This document shows positions 12,243 to 23,045 of a stretch of DNA of 64,000 nucleotides, piece by piece. The notes beneath the pieces were generated by a model that did no database searches, was not told where the DNA came from, and saw nothing but the letters and a program-made list of their open reading frames with translations. The stretch is from Symsagittifera roscoffensis (Eukaryota > Xenacoelomorpha > Acoela > Convolutidae). The position numbers and the translations under genes are program-made. Every line of letters starts with the position of its first letter. The first letter of the stretch is position 1. The stretch spans positions 11,846,027 through 11,910,026 of the forward strand of contig NC_087068.1 of assembly GCF_963678635.1 (NCBI RefSeq), read 5' to 3'.

Positions 12243-14048
12243 GTTAGTATTGAAACTAGTTGCTGATCTGCAGCAAAAGAGCTCACACAAAGAAATTTGG
12301 GCAGCTTTAAAGTTTGTTAAAGCTCTTCAACAAAAACTTCAAATTTCTCAAAAATCGTAGTCAAATGCCAAAGAAAGAAGTCAATTTTTCAATTATCAAG
12401 TGGTGATAAAAGTCCAGAATTTTTGTCGCTCATTTGTCTTCGCTCGTTTTTTCTGGCCGCGCGTTTCTGGTCATAGATAAAAATGTTTAAAAATTGTCAA
12501 GTGCTTAATTTGAAAGGATTTGGCAGAACGAAGTTTGAAGAGTCTTGCTTTGATGACGTCAATTAGCCTGTAGTTTGAGATATGTTGTTTTTGTGGAAAC
12601 ATCCTCGTACGCAGCACAAGGAGTTTGAATTTGTGGACTCGAATTTTTCTAGGAAGCTGCCTTTGGTTTTATTTTATTGTGTAAAAACGACGTATAAAAA
12701 GACCCGGCGTCAAAATTTAATCAACCCTAGTTTGTGACGGTACTCTTATTTTTTTGAAGCTCGTTTGCCAGATTGGATTAATGTTAACAAAAAAGCTTCA
12801 ATCATTAAAATTTCTCGTATTTTAAAGAGATTACAGTGTTGTAGGTATTTTTTTTTGAAAAAGGTCCAAAAAATCATTTTTTTTCTGGTGAATTTAGTTC
12901 ATTAACACTTTTTCAATCGTCAAGTGTTCTTGTTAGAGGTGTTTTTAAGGCTATGCTATGTATGAAACAAATTATGCATGCCTAAAATAGGAAGATCAGT
13001 GACTGTGGAACACTAGTACTTGTGTGAGTACAATATGATGACGTGAAAAAAAATTAAAAGTTTAAAATCGACAGTAGAGTAAAATTAACAGACTCAAAAA
13101 AAAAAATCTGTAACCAGCTTTAACGTAATAATTATACTGAGAGCGCAAACTTCAAGTCATCAAGGTCAGATCGATAGCTGTTAATGTTAAAGTAATTTTA
13201 AAGCATTATTTTTTTTGCAAATTCCGGCACAAGCTCGAGTTTCAATAGCCATATAATTCTTACATGGACACTTTCAAGTTTAATCAGCAAAAAATTCCCG
13301 AAAAATAGTTTTATGCTTGAGAGTGGCTAATAATGGGAACTTTATAATCAAGAAACAATTCACTGTTTTTGCCTGTTTTCTAAGCAAATGACATGCCATC
13401 ATTGAATTATTCATAACACTGCATTAAACAGACAACCATAAATAATTGGTTGTCTGAATCTTTAATTTTTATGAATCAAAACAGATTTTCTATGTATTTT
13501 TTATTGAATTTTCCCTTTTAAATCCGAAGTAGTTCCAAATGCAACGCTTGAGGTGTAAACTTAATGCTAAGTCTTTCTTTTTATTGATTCTGTAATCAAT
13601 GGAAACTATACTTAGTCATTGAACAAGTCTCCAATTTTCTTGATCATGTAAAATTTTTTAAAATACATGTAAAATCTTGATCCTAACGGTGTGCTTGTTT
13701 TAAAAAATATATATAAAGAAATTTTCTTCAATATAAAAGTTAAAATCAATTATTTTTTCTGAAGGAAAATTTGTGTTAAAAAGTAGCTTAGAGATTTGAT
13801 TTTTGAAAAAAATGCATTTAATTGTTTGCCTTATCAAATAATGTTTATTCCAATTAGTAACTTTTATTCGTTTTTATGATTTTTTATTCGTTGAACTTTG
13901 ATTAGAAGAAAGCCTTAAAGTTTTAAAAAAATTATTTTGCTTGCTAAAATCGGTTGTTAAAATTATATGTGTTTTGCTGCGTAAGTTTCATCCCCTGTGA
14001 TAAAAATGTTAATTTTCTGGTAAATAAAAATGATATTGTTTATTTTAG
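12243..14048 (+). other. Intron 3 of the nuclear receptor gene
   Basis: Runs from gttagt to the acceptor gtttattttag. It is AT-rich and includes a diverged copy of the dispersed repeat at about 12690-12830. I see no exon or RNA gene in it. Confidence 0.7.
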
Positions 14049-14578
14049 ACAAAATTTCGGAAGATTTGGACGTGGTTTCCGAGAAGTCGATAGATCGTGA
14101 AAAGTGTAATGCGATGCGAGACGTCTACTTGGAAGTGCTAGTCGAATACGAGCGGATTCATCGGCCGCCCGAAGTGGCTCGACAGCTGGTGCCACGACTT
14201 GTGCTTCTGCTCGCCGACTTGAGCGAACTACGACATGTACACGAGAACTTTTTCGACGAGTTTGACGTCACGCCTCCCGAGAAGCCGACAAGTACGCCGG
14301 AAATGCACGAAAAACCGCCACTGCTTCAGAGTATATGGAACGGGAAAAGTGAAAATACGTCGCCGAAATCGGAGTCGCCTACGAGTAGTGTGAGTGGTAG
14401 AGACACGCTATCGCCAGATATGAATGGCGAAAATGACGACCGACAGAGCTGTGAAAATGAGGATGAAAAAGCGACTAATGAATGTAAATACGGAATGAAA
14501 AAAGAAGAATTGGGAGAGGACGATGAAGCTGCAATTATAAGTGTGATTGCTGATGCGAAAAAAGAGTTGGGCGTTTGA
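14049..14578 (+). CDS. Nuclear hormone receptor, terminal exon
   Basis: Begins with the two bases AC that complete a codon with exon 3 and runs 175 codons to TGA. Residues 205-276 (window count) complete the ligand-binding domain: a helix-9-like stretch (NAMRDVYLEVLVEYERIH) and a helix 10/11-like stretch (LVPRLVLLLADLSELRHVH). After HENFF the expected activation helix (a pattern like LP.L..E.F) is not evident. Instead there is a tail of about 100 residues rich in Ser, Glu, Asp, Lys and Pro with no domain I recognise. Such a long acidic extension after the ligand-binding domain is unusual, though long C-terminal tails are known in some receptors. The stop is followed 76 bases later by AATAAA. 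Product: C-terminal part of a nuclear, DNA-binding transcription factor; ligand unknown. Confidence 0.87.
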
Positions 14579-14654
14579 CTTTCTTTTTTTAATGTCGCGT
14601 CGCGTTTTGAGAAGAAGGATAAAAGCGCGAGTGTTTTCAGGTATAACAAAAGTC

Positions 14655-14660
14655 AATAAA
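14655..14660 (+). terminator. Polyadenylation signal of the nuclear receptor gene
   Basis: AATAAA lies 76 bases after the TGA stop at 14576-14578. A second AATAAA at 15069-15074 could be an alternative downstream site. Confidence 0.55.
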
Positions 14661-15710
14661 GTCCAAGCTAAACAAGCAGGGAGTTTTTGTCAGTGCAAAT
14701 GAAAACAAGGTGATGGTGGGTGTGATCTCAAGAGTTGAATTGTTCACGCAAATATTTTGAGTTCAAATGATATAAACTGAAAACTGTAACTGTATGACTG
14801 TGTATAAAGTGGGTTTGAAGCCCGCTTTGAATGCCTGATGTATGAATACTGTTGTGCGGTATTGTCGTTGCCGTGAAGGAGAACTGATGATATGGAAGTG
14901 TAACCTGAAAACTGAATTTTGAAAACTTAAATACTACTCATTAATTATTCTATTTTCTCTGCTTTATAGATGTTTTAACCGTGCAACTTTTTTGAAAATG
15001 TTTACTGCAAAGAAGAGCTTTCATTGTGTACTGAGTACATACCATTAAAATGACGTTTATTTTGTTCAAATAAATATAAAATTGTTCTGGTGCTCCGCCC
15101 TTTCTTTATTTCTTTGTCTTCTATTCTAGTTTAGCCCGAGGCTGGCACCTTCAACGGTAATTGATGCTTTCAAAAAGCATCCCCTGTCCTCGATATGCAA
15201 TTGTGATAACATATTTTATTACCTGATTAGTAGTTCGCAAATCCCTCTTAAAAGACGTTTGAAACGTCGCTCATATTTTTTGCTATCGTTTTCTGTAAAT
15301 CAATTTTACAAGATCAATATTTTATATGCGAAAATTTGGAAATTTGTGCATTATTTTTGTTTGTTCTCAATAACATTTGATTTGTTTGCAGGATTGCCTT
15401 TGATTTTGTCGTTATCTCAGTAACGAGCAGAGAAAGAACTGTATATGTCTGTAAATCAAGTGTTTTGACCCAAAATTAAAATTTGCAGCTCACTGATATT
15501 TGACGGACACTAAGTCATGTCGCTTGTCTTCTGACTGAATGGCCATTGTTTGAATCCATTCAATCGAACTGCTGTTCAAAGAAGGCTCCGCCGCTGTTCT
15601 TTAATTATGTACATTCTTTATTTTCAATCAAAACTTCAGTTAAGCTTTCTTTTTTCACTAACAAGCATATGTTAAGTAACACGTTTTTAACTGGCTTATT
15701 CAGGCGAAAT
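14661..15710. other. Intergenic, no gene seen
   Basis: Probable 3' UTR and intergenic DNA after the receptor gene, containing a second AATAAA at 15069. No coding exon or RNA gene is supported. A weak B-box-like GTTTGAATCC near 15550 has no matching A box. Confidence 0.5.
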
Positions 15711-16442
15711 AGTGCTGATTTAAATTAACCGAACAAAACGCGTTAAACTTCAAATTTAAAACGCGTTTTTCTCTAATAGAGTTGAGTTAAGGTGAAAACT
15801 TATGAAGACAAAACTTGCTTAAAATTTTAGCAGGATTAATATGGTGTAATTTGTTTTGCGCAATTCGGGTCCAAAATTTTAAACCAAAAATGGGTCAATT
15901 TGGCTTTTCTTAGTTAATCAAAAATTACGCAAAAAAAATACCCGGTCGATCACAGACATAATTATATCAAAGTGAGCTCCTTACGTAGCCCAACAAACTT
16001 AAGGTATATTCTCCAAAACATAAGTTATTTTATTTTTGTTTGATAGACAAAAAAGGTCGTTTTTACTATAATAAATACCAGTATTTCAACTATGTATTTA
16101 AAAACAATTTTTAAATGATTTGCAAATTTTTTGTGGAGAACATACCTTTCTTAAACTTTGTTGGGCTACGTAAGGAGCTCACTTTGATATAACTTTGTTT
16201 GTGATCGACTGGGTATTTTTTGGCGTAATTTTTGATTAACTAAGAAAAGCCAAAATGACCCATTTTTGGTGTAAAATTTTGGGCCCGAATTTCGCAAAAC
16301 AAATAACACCATATTAATCCTGCTAAAATTTTTAGCAAGTTTTGTCTTCATAAACTTTCACCTAAACTCAACCCTATTAGAGAAAAACGCGTTTTAAGTT
16401 TAAAGTTTAGCTCGTTTTGTCCGGTTAATTTAAATCAGCACT
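15711..16442. mobile_element. Fold-back (long inverted repeat) transposable element
   Basis: The element begins AGTGCTGATTTAAATTAACC and ends with the reverse complement GGTTAATTTAAATCAGCACT. Inverted arms of about 310 bp read inward on both sides. They share, for example, GACAAAACTTGC, CAGGATTAATATGGTGTAAT and AGTGAGCTCCTTACGTAGCC, around a central spacer of about 110 bp. No open frame codes for a transposase, so it is a non-autonomous MITE/fold-back element. The two flanks show no convincing target duplication. Diverged relatives lie at 42763-44903. Confidence 0.85.
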
Positions 16443-17960
16443 GTAGCTGCTGTGGGAAGTTATATATGGAAATCGACGAAGGATGAAATTGAAAAATATT
16501 AGCAGAGGAGAGCTTGCAGAGTAGAGTTTGAAGTCCAATTTTATTTTTACCAAGTAAATTTCAAACAGCTCTCGAGTAAGAGTTTTTGCTCAGTTTCGGC
16601 TTCACTAGCATTATTGGCCAACATTATTTTTGGCTTAAAGACCCATATTCAAGTCTTGATGATTTTTTGTGATTGACTTCTTAGTTCGAAAGTAGGTGTT
16701 TATTCGTAAGTCGATGAACGTAGGTCAGATTCTTATATAGGTCACGTTAATTTTTTAGGGGAAATAAAATTTGTTCAGGCCCATTCATTTTTTTTGCGGT
16801 TCAACTTTTGATTTCTTTTTAAGTTCATTTCATTTCCTTTAATAAAAGAAAGTCAAACCTCACTTGAACAAAAAACGTGATCGACTAGTTTTGAAAAAGA
16901 AATTTAAATTTCAGATATCCCAGCGAATTTTAACTATTGATCCTATTGAATTTTAACTATTGATCCAGTTTTCTCGAATTGAAAAAATCCCAAGGATAAT
17001 TTGTTCAAAAGTTCCAAAAACATGATTTCGAAAGTTGAGGTTTCGCAAAAAATTAATTCGTTTTTTTTATTTACTCGCGTTTCATTGACTCTGTTCAAGT
17101 TGGCTGTGTTTTTCCTATTTTTTGCGTTTTGTTTTTGGTATTTTTTAGGTTGAGATTTTTCATAAAAAAAAGTCGAATTTTTTTTGTATAATTGCTCTTA
17201 TACAACTGTCTGTTAGCTGTCTTTTTTAGATTTCCCAGGCAATAAAGCCCTACAGTTTGATCCAGTTAACTCAAATTGAGTTAGATTTATCAAAAAAGTT
17301 TCATTCATAATTTACGCAGCATGAAATTTAAAATTTCAATTTGTTTCAAAGAACAAGACCGTTTTCTTTGCTTCCTTGCGTTCGTTAATTTTTTTTCCAA
17401 CTCTATGTTAGCTATGTTTTTGTTACTATTTTGAAATACTCTCATGATTGGAATCCGATTCTGATTCTTTTTTCTTCATCTACCAATTCTTCACAAAATA
17501 CTCGTTAATTGGTAATTAGTTTTTTTCAGTTCCAATGAACGAAGTGAAGTTGCCAATAAAAGCCACTAATTGAGTTGCTTTTATTAAAAACGTGTTTGTG
17601 ATAGTAATTTCTTGAAATTCAAAGACTAAATTCTTTATCAACCAAACGTACAGTTAATTTTTCTTCTTTTCAGTGTCAAACATAAGTTAAGAAACGAGGG
17701 CTTTAAACAGGTTTTTCCTGCAGCAGGAAATCATTTGTGGAAACTGACCTGGACGAAATTACAAAATGATAGCGCTTGAGGAGAGCTCGGAGTTAGAAGA
17801 GTTGACAGTCCAATTGTTTTTGTTGAGTCTTTTGTTTTTTATTTTGAGAGGAAGTTGTAGATTGTTCTTGTTAAAATTTGATTTTCAGCTGTTTGATATC
17901 TGGTTTTTTAAGTTCAACATTACGAGGCCACACTGTGTACTGGATAGGCGCACAATTTTG
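16443..17960. other. Intergenic, dispersed repeats only
   Basis: AT-rich. It contains further copies of the dispersed repeat seen in the receptor introns (16860-17010 and 17222-17320). The repeat therefore spreads beyond the receptor transcription unit. No exon is supported; the frame at 17766-17996 is hydrophobic low-complexity sequence. Confidence 0.5.
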
Positions 17961-18019
17961 TGTCTGTTTGTTCCTGGATTCCAGAGGCAAGTCTAAGAAC
18001 ATGTTCCAAAATGTAAGTG

Positions 18020-18490
18020 GATTCTATTTACAAAATTTTGTGGATTCCGCCTACAAATACCTGTAACATAAATTTTGTCGGTACATTGATTTTGTTACGG
18101 ATTCCGCAACGAGCAAATATAAGTTGTTGTTCCGGATTCCGCAAAAGTAAGGGGATTCCGCAAACGTAATTGGATTCCGCAAAAATATGCGAATTCAGCT
18201 TACAATTTGTGGATTCCGCTGAGAATTTGCGGATTCCACTTATGGTTGCGAATTCCGCGACAGCTTAATTTTACTGAGCACATATTATGATTTGTTCATG
18301 GATTCCACAAACTTGTTCCGCATTCCACACATTTTGTTGCTGTTTTTGGAGCAATTTTGAGCAATACTGTGTTTTAGTTATTTGTCCGTGGAATCCAAAA
18401 CAGCAGAGAAGATCAAAGTAAAGTGGCAATTTTGCGGATTCCGAGAATCCGATATTCTTGATTTTTGCCTATTGCGGAATCCGCTTACAA
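18020..18490. repeat. Cluster of GGATTCCGC-like motifs
   Basis: About fifteen matches or near matches to TGGATTCCGC and its complement GCGGAATCC occur within 470 bp. Examples are GGATTCCGCC near 18041, GGATTCCGCAAC near 18097, GGATTCCGCAAA near 18135 and 18171, GCGGATTCCACTT near 18230 and GCGGAATCCGCTT near 18473. Spacing is irregular, mostly 15 to 45 bases. The sequence between motifs is not conserved, unlike in an ordinary tandem repeat. Confidence 0.7.
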
Positions 18491-18589
18491 TTCACAAAAT
18501 GCACAGTTTGGCCACGCAAATCTTTGCAATAAATAATTCCAAAAAACTAATGAAAATTTGTTGCAATTTCGGTTGATTACTCTAGCAAT

Positions 18590-18850
18590 CAGCGTAGTGT
18601 ATTAGTGCGAACCTTCTTTTTTTCTAACTTTACTCGCAAATCAGTGTTGAATGAAAGTGGAAAGTGCTCACTTATTTGGTGGCATTTTTGTTCTAATCAA
18701 GATCCAGCACTGGAAACTTCATAGCATCTGTTCTCAGTTAGTATTTGGCTAGTGTTTGTGAAGTATTAAAGGTGGGTGACTTAGTAGTTAGTGCGTGGGA
18801 CTCATAATCTGTAGGTTGCAGATCGAAACCGAGACCTATCCTCATTGTTA
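18590..18850 (+). mobile_element. SINE-like element with a tRNA-Met(CAT)-like segment
   Basis: The body (GCAATCAGCGTAGTGTATTA and then GTGGCATTTTTGTTCTAATC) is related to 9595-9820. It is followed at 18771-18845 by a tRNA-like stretch. GGTGGGT can pair with ACCTATC as a seven-base acceptor stem (two wobbles). An A-box-like TTAGTAGTTAGTGCG and the loop CTCATAATC, typical of elongator tRNA-Met, are present. The T-arm is degenerate (GCAGATCGAAACC), so I read it as a SINE or pseudogene and not a working tRNA. Confidence 0.5.
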
Positions 18851-21800
18851 CTAAATCCAGGCATACTTCTACTTTTTTGCACTTTTCATCGTGTTCTTGC
18901 CAGTGTTTTTGAAGGGACGCTTCGCCTCTGTGTTAAAGAGGCACACTTATTCGAGTAACAAAAATCCGAACGGCGAGAAAAGACATGAATTCATAACAAT
19001 TTCGAGATGGGTTTCAGCTCTCCGACTTCCCAGTGAAATTTAAAATGACTCTTAATTAAAAAAAAAGAAGTCAATGCTAAATCTTCTTGAAAATCAAGAA
19101 ATTTTTTACGCGATTGATCACAGTTTTTGAAGTTGTTGATCACTTACATAGAGCAACTTGATTTTTACAGTTTCTTTGGAAAAAACTTCCAGGTTTCTTA
19201 TCGCTAAAATAATTTTTTTTGCGGCTTGGCATTTCATTTTTTTGATTTCACGAAAAAATTCAATTAGTAAAAAGAGTACGAAATTGGAATGGTGCATAAA
19301 ACAGCGAATTATTTTAAAAGAGACTCAAATTCCAGAAATCTCAGCGGAAAAAGAAATATCATTTTCACCCACTTTTCTCTGGGTTATCAAAAAACTATCA
19401 AAATTTTTCCGAAAGCTGTCGATCATCAAATGGCTGGCCAATCGGTAAAAATCAATGAGCGAAGCAAAGGTTTGATTTTAGAATGTATGCTTTCTTGTTT
19501 TTTTCCAGGTGAAGTCTTATAGTATGGTGACGCTCATTTTAAATTTTTGTTGTTAGAGTTTTAAGTCTTTTTAAATTCAATTTAGTTTTTGGTGCTCAAT
19601 TGGATGGTGGTTATGCTCTAGAGCCGTGAGTGTGAAAGTGCGTTTTTGTAAAAAAAACGTCAAGGACTCTGAGTTTTATAAACGGATTGTAGTGTTTAGA
19701 TTTCCCAGTGGAATCAAAGTATTTTATGAGTGTTTCAACGTCACTAATTTTTTTCTTCAAAGTTCAATAATTGAAATTCTTCAAATTTTTTTTTTATTTT
19801 CAATGACTCCTTTGAATGTTTTGATAATTTGCTCTGTTTTTATTGACAGGAATTAATGATGACTACGAAAACATTTTGAAGTAATCGAGAAAATTTTCGA
19901 TTATAATGTTAACAGAAGATTTTAAATCCAGTGCATTAGAAGTTTTAAATAACGTCAAACTGAAAATAATTTCTTCAATTAAAATTTGTTCGCTTAATTT
20001 TAGGTATTATAAGAAATGGAATGACAAAAAGAAGAAAAATCATTAAGGGCCAATTTTCAGCCCTATTTTATCTTTTTTCTTTTCATTAATTGATAAGCAT
20101 AAAATAGCTAGACCGAGACCTGCTTGCTGCAAATTTTAATACGTATGCTAAAACTTCGTTCTCTTGGATCGTGCGTTAGGCCTTTTTTATCCTTTTTTCA
20201 TGTCTCACTCAGGTTTTTATTCCAGTAATGTTCCATTCGTTTGAGTTCTTAGCAAAAACTAGATCTTAAGTGGCGGTAGTTTTTTTGTATCACCAGATTA
20301 AATTTACTATTGAAAGCCGCTATCTTTTCACTCAATGCCCATGTTTGAGCGTGGATAAACTTTTGCATTATCTTTTTAGCTATCACTGAACGAAGTAAAA
20401 ACACGCCTATTGATCTAAGCCCTCAAAAAACCTTTGAAATTGGTCGAGCCCAAAAACTTTTTCTTGCAATTTGACATTGATTTTTCTTGCAATTTTATGG
20501 ATCAGCCTTAGCAAAGTATCTATCAATTTTTACTTTGCTCAGCAAATATCTGAAAATTAGTAGTTTTAACCTATTTTAATAATCTTTAGCACTAAAAAGG
20601 AAGCACCGTCATAAATACAGTCTCTAGTGTTGACAAGTGAGGACCGTTTTGTTGACCAGTATAACTTTTACCTCAAGGTAGATTTTTAAGCAAGCCTAAT
20701 TCTATAAACTTAGAGAGCTTTAAATCTATGTTGAAATCCTTTAAATTGGTCCGCTTAATCACATAATGTATATGCTGAGTTGTAATCATTTAATGGAAAT
20801 TAGGAGCAAAAAACGATGATGTCACCGAATTCGTACTTTTTGTTCCAAGCATTGAAAATAGAGGAACTTTGTATTCGGATATTCTGCATTTTTTTTATTT
20901 GCACTCATAATCATATACGACAAACAATAATAGAAAAAAATCGAATAATATACCACATTGAAGTCCTTTCAGTCGTGCTTCAAACGAAATTTAAAAAATT
21001 TTTGGCGTCTTCAGAAAAAGTGGTTTAAAATTTTTGAGTTTTGTTTTAATTTCGAGCAAATAAAGCGAGCGAGCCGGCTTGCAATAGCTTTTTGATGCTT
21101 CATTTAATCCCTGAAAACTTAGTTTTACCCAAAAAAATTAATTTATGAGTTTCTTAGCGCCAATTTTGGAACCAAAAATTTCAAAAAACTAACAAAAATA
21201 TCTGCAAAAAATTTTCTAATGATTTTACATTTTTCAAGTTTTTTTTCATCAATTTTTTTTAAAAAAAAACTGTTGTTCAATTTGCCTAATTTGAAAAAAA
21301 AAGCTTTATTTTTTGTGTTTTTAAGACTATGCCAGAATATTCTGTGGTACTTGCACAGTGGCTGGCTACCCTTGCTCTTTTTTAACTTTTCTCTATTAGT
21401 TTTGTAAGAAAAATATATTCTCCTTTGGTTCGATTGGTTAGACGAGTAACAAATATTTCCTGAATAAGGTTTACACGTGTCATTTATAATAGTAAATACT
21501 TGGTGTGATGGCTCAAAGGCCAGTCTCTTTTCAGTTTCCCACCGTTGCGTGAATGTAAAAAGTTGTAAAATTTCGTTCAGCTGGTGCTCACGCTGACTTG
21601 TTTGGTTGCAATTTAAAATATCAAAAGTAACTTCAAATACAATTTCTTGAACCTAATTTCAAAAAAAAAGACACTGGGAAAGGACTGAAAAACCTGTAAA
21701 AAGAAGAGAAGCAATAAAGTTTTTTATCCAGAGTTAGGTTTGAAAACTGAAAAATGAACATGGTTATTAGACTGTTAATTGAAACTGTACGACACAAATA

Positions 21801-22226
21801 ACGATTCCTAATAAAACATTGTTGTCTTTTTAAAGCAAATTAATTATCAATCAATGAAATGAGGACTCATTTTCGTTCATTTTATTCTTATTTTTTTTAG
21901 CAAATTTTTTTAGCGCCAATTTTGGTTGGGGTTTGATTTTTAAATTCATTTTTAAATTCAGCTCCTAAAAAATCAACAACATCAAAAGTACTACCTATCA
22001 AAATGACCACTCAATATATTCAGAGAAACTTTTTTTTCTATATCATGATAGCCTTTCGCGAAATTAGCTTGACTTCATGACAAATATTACTACATGAACT
22101 CACGGCCTTCTTGAACTGTTTTCATCGGCCCTATCACATTAAATAACGGTTGTTTACTTTACAAACATCTACATTTGAGACGCAATCAATCAAAGTATAT
22201 TTTAAGCTACCATCCAAGTTGCACGG
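18851..22226. other. Intergenic, AT-rich, no gene seen
   Basis: Contains diverged fragments of the dispersed repeat (about 19290-19400 and 19660-19720), long A and T runs, and short open frames of biased composition. No exon with splice borders could be supported. The last 100 bases before 22227 include TATATTTTAAGC at about 22195 and are the likely promoter region of gene A. Confidence 0.5.
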
Positions 22227-22275
22227 ATGGCTGAAAAATTGAAAGTTTTCCTCGTCTTAATAGTTATTGGTCTCA
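22227..22275 (+). CDS. Gene A (unrecognised secreted protein), exon 1: signal peptide
   Basis: The ATG in CGGATGG context opens a 16-codon exon. It encodes a short polar head (MAEKLK) and a hydrophobic core (VFLVLIVIGL), i.e. a signal peptide. It stops in phase 1 at CTCA|gtaagt. The lone A joins exon 2 (25220) to make Ser, with DCSV following, a plausible cleavage region. The exon has the same design and phase as exon 1 of gene B at 54915. I do not recognise the family; the product is inferred to enter the secretory pathway. A TATATTTTAAGC box-like sequence lies about 30 bases upstream of the ATG. Intron 1 is about 2.9 kb and filled with transposon remnants. Confidence 0.6.
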
Positions 22276-22529
22276 GTAAGTATAAATTACCATTTATCAA
22301 ATCAATATTTTTAAATTAAAGATATTGCCACCAATACTGTTTGCCATAAATTTGTGCCAGTTATGCCGCCTTTTTTCAAAATTAATTATAATCAATCACT
22401 AGTGCCGAATTTTCAATCTATTTTCAATCTTTCAAATTGTTTTCATCATCAAAAGATTTGCGCTATTAATTTAGGCACGGGGAAAGCTTACTGAGAAGAA
22501 ACCAAAGAGCTTGAACAAAACAAAACAAA

Positions 22530-22960
22530 AACGGGTGGATTTAGGGGAGGGTGGGGGAGGGGGCGGACGCCCTCCTTTTCTTAGGGATTCGATCATCTGC
22601 CGACCCAAAGCGTCCCCCTTTGTACTTATTTGAAATATCAATTTTTGGTGACGGACCTTAAAAATTTTCTAAAGGCGCCTTTGGAGCCATTATATATTAA
22701 TTTTGAGAGGGGAGCGCGCGCCGAAAAACGCAATTTTTTGGTCAAAAATTTTCCAAAAAGTGCTTAAAAAGGCTTTTTTTGGCTTGTTTTTTTTTTAATT
22801 TTGCTTGCGGCGCAGAAAATTTGGCCAAAACGGACTTTTTTGTGCTTTGGGAGAGCTCGAGAAATCAATTTGGTCAAACTAAAAAAAAATCGACAAAATA
22901 TTCAATTTTTTTTTTGAAAATCCGATCCCTCGAGAAAATCCTAGATCCGCCCCTGCCGGA
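22530..22960 (+). mobile_element. hAT-like non-autonomous element (in gene A intron 1)
   Basis: Left end GGGTGGATTTAGGGG; right end CTAGATCCGCCCCTG, whose reverse complement CAGGGGCGGATCTAGG is a typical hAT-style terminus. The interior (GACCCAAAGCGTCC, ATCAATTTTTGGTGACGGACC, GGCGCAGAAAATTTGGCC, GGGAGAGCTCGAGAAA) matches, in reverse orientation, 56620-56960. The 104-codon frame inside is not a transposase. No matching 8-bp flanks are seen. G-rich at the left end. Confidence 0.6.
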
Positions 22961-23045
22961 TGTTAACCGCATGTTGTTTGTCGAAACCTCTTTGTCGATT
23001 TTTTTTCTCATTTTTTCTTTAAAACGCTATGTATTTTTTGGTGTC

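Noticed and set aside
11921-12286. 121-codon minus-strand frame
   Set aside because: Exact antisense shadow of receptor exon 3.
15515-15565. B-box-like GTTTGAATCC, possible tRNA
   Set aside because: No A box, no stems and no terminator at the right distance.
19158-19448. 96-codon Lys/Ile-rich frame
   Set aside because: Includes part of the diverged dispersed repeat; no coding signal.
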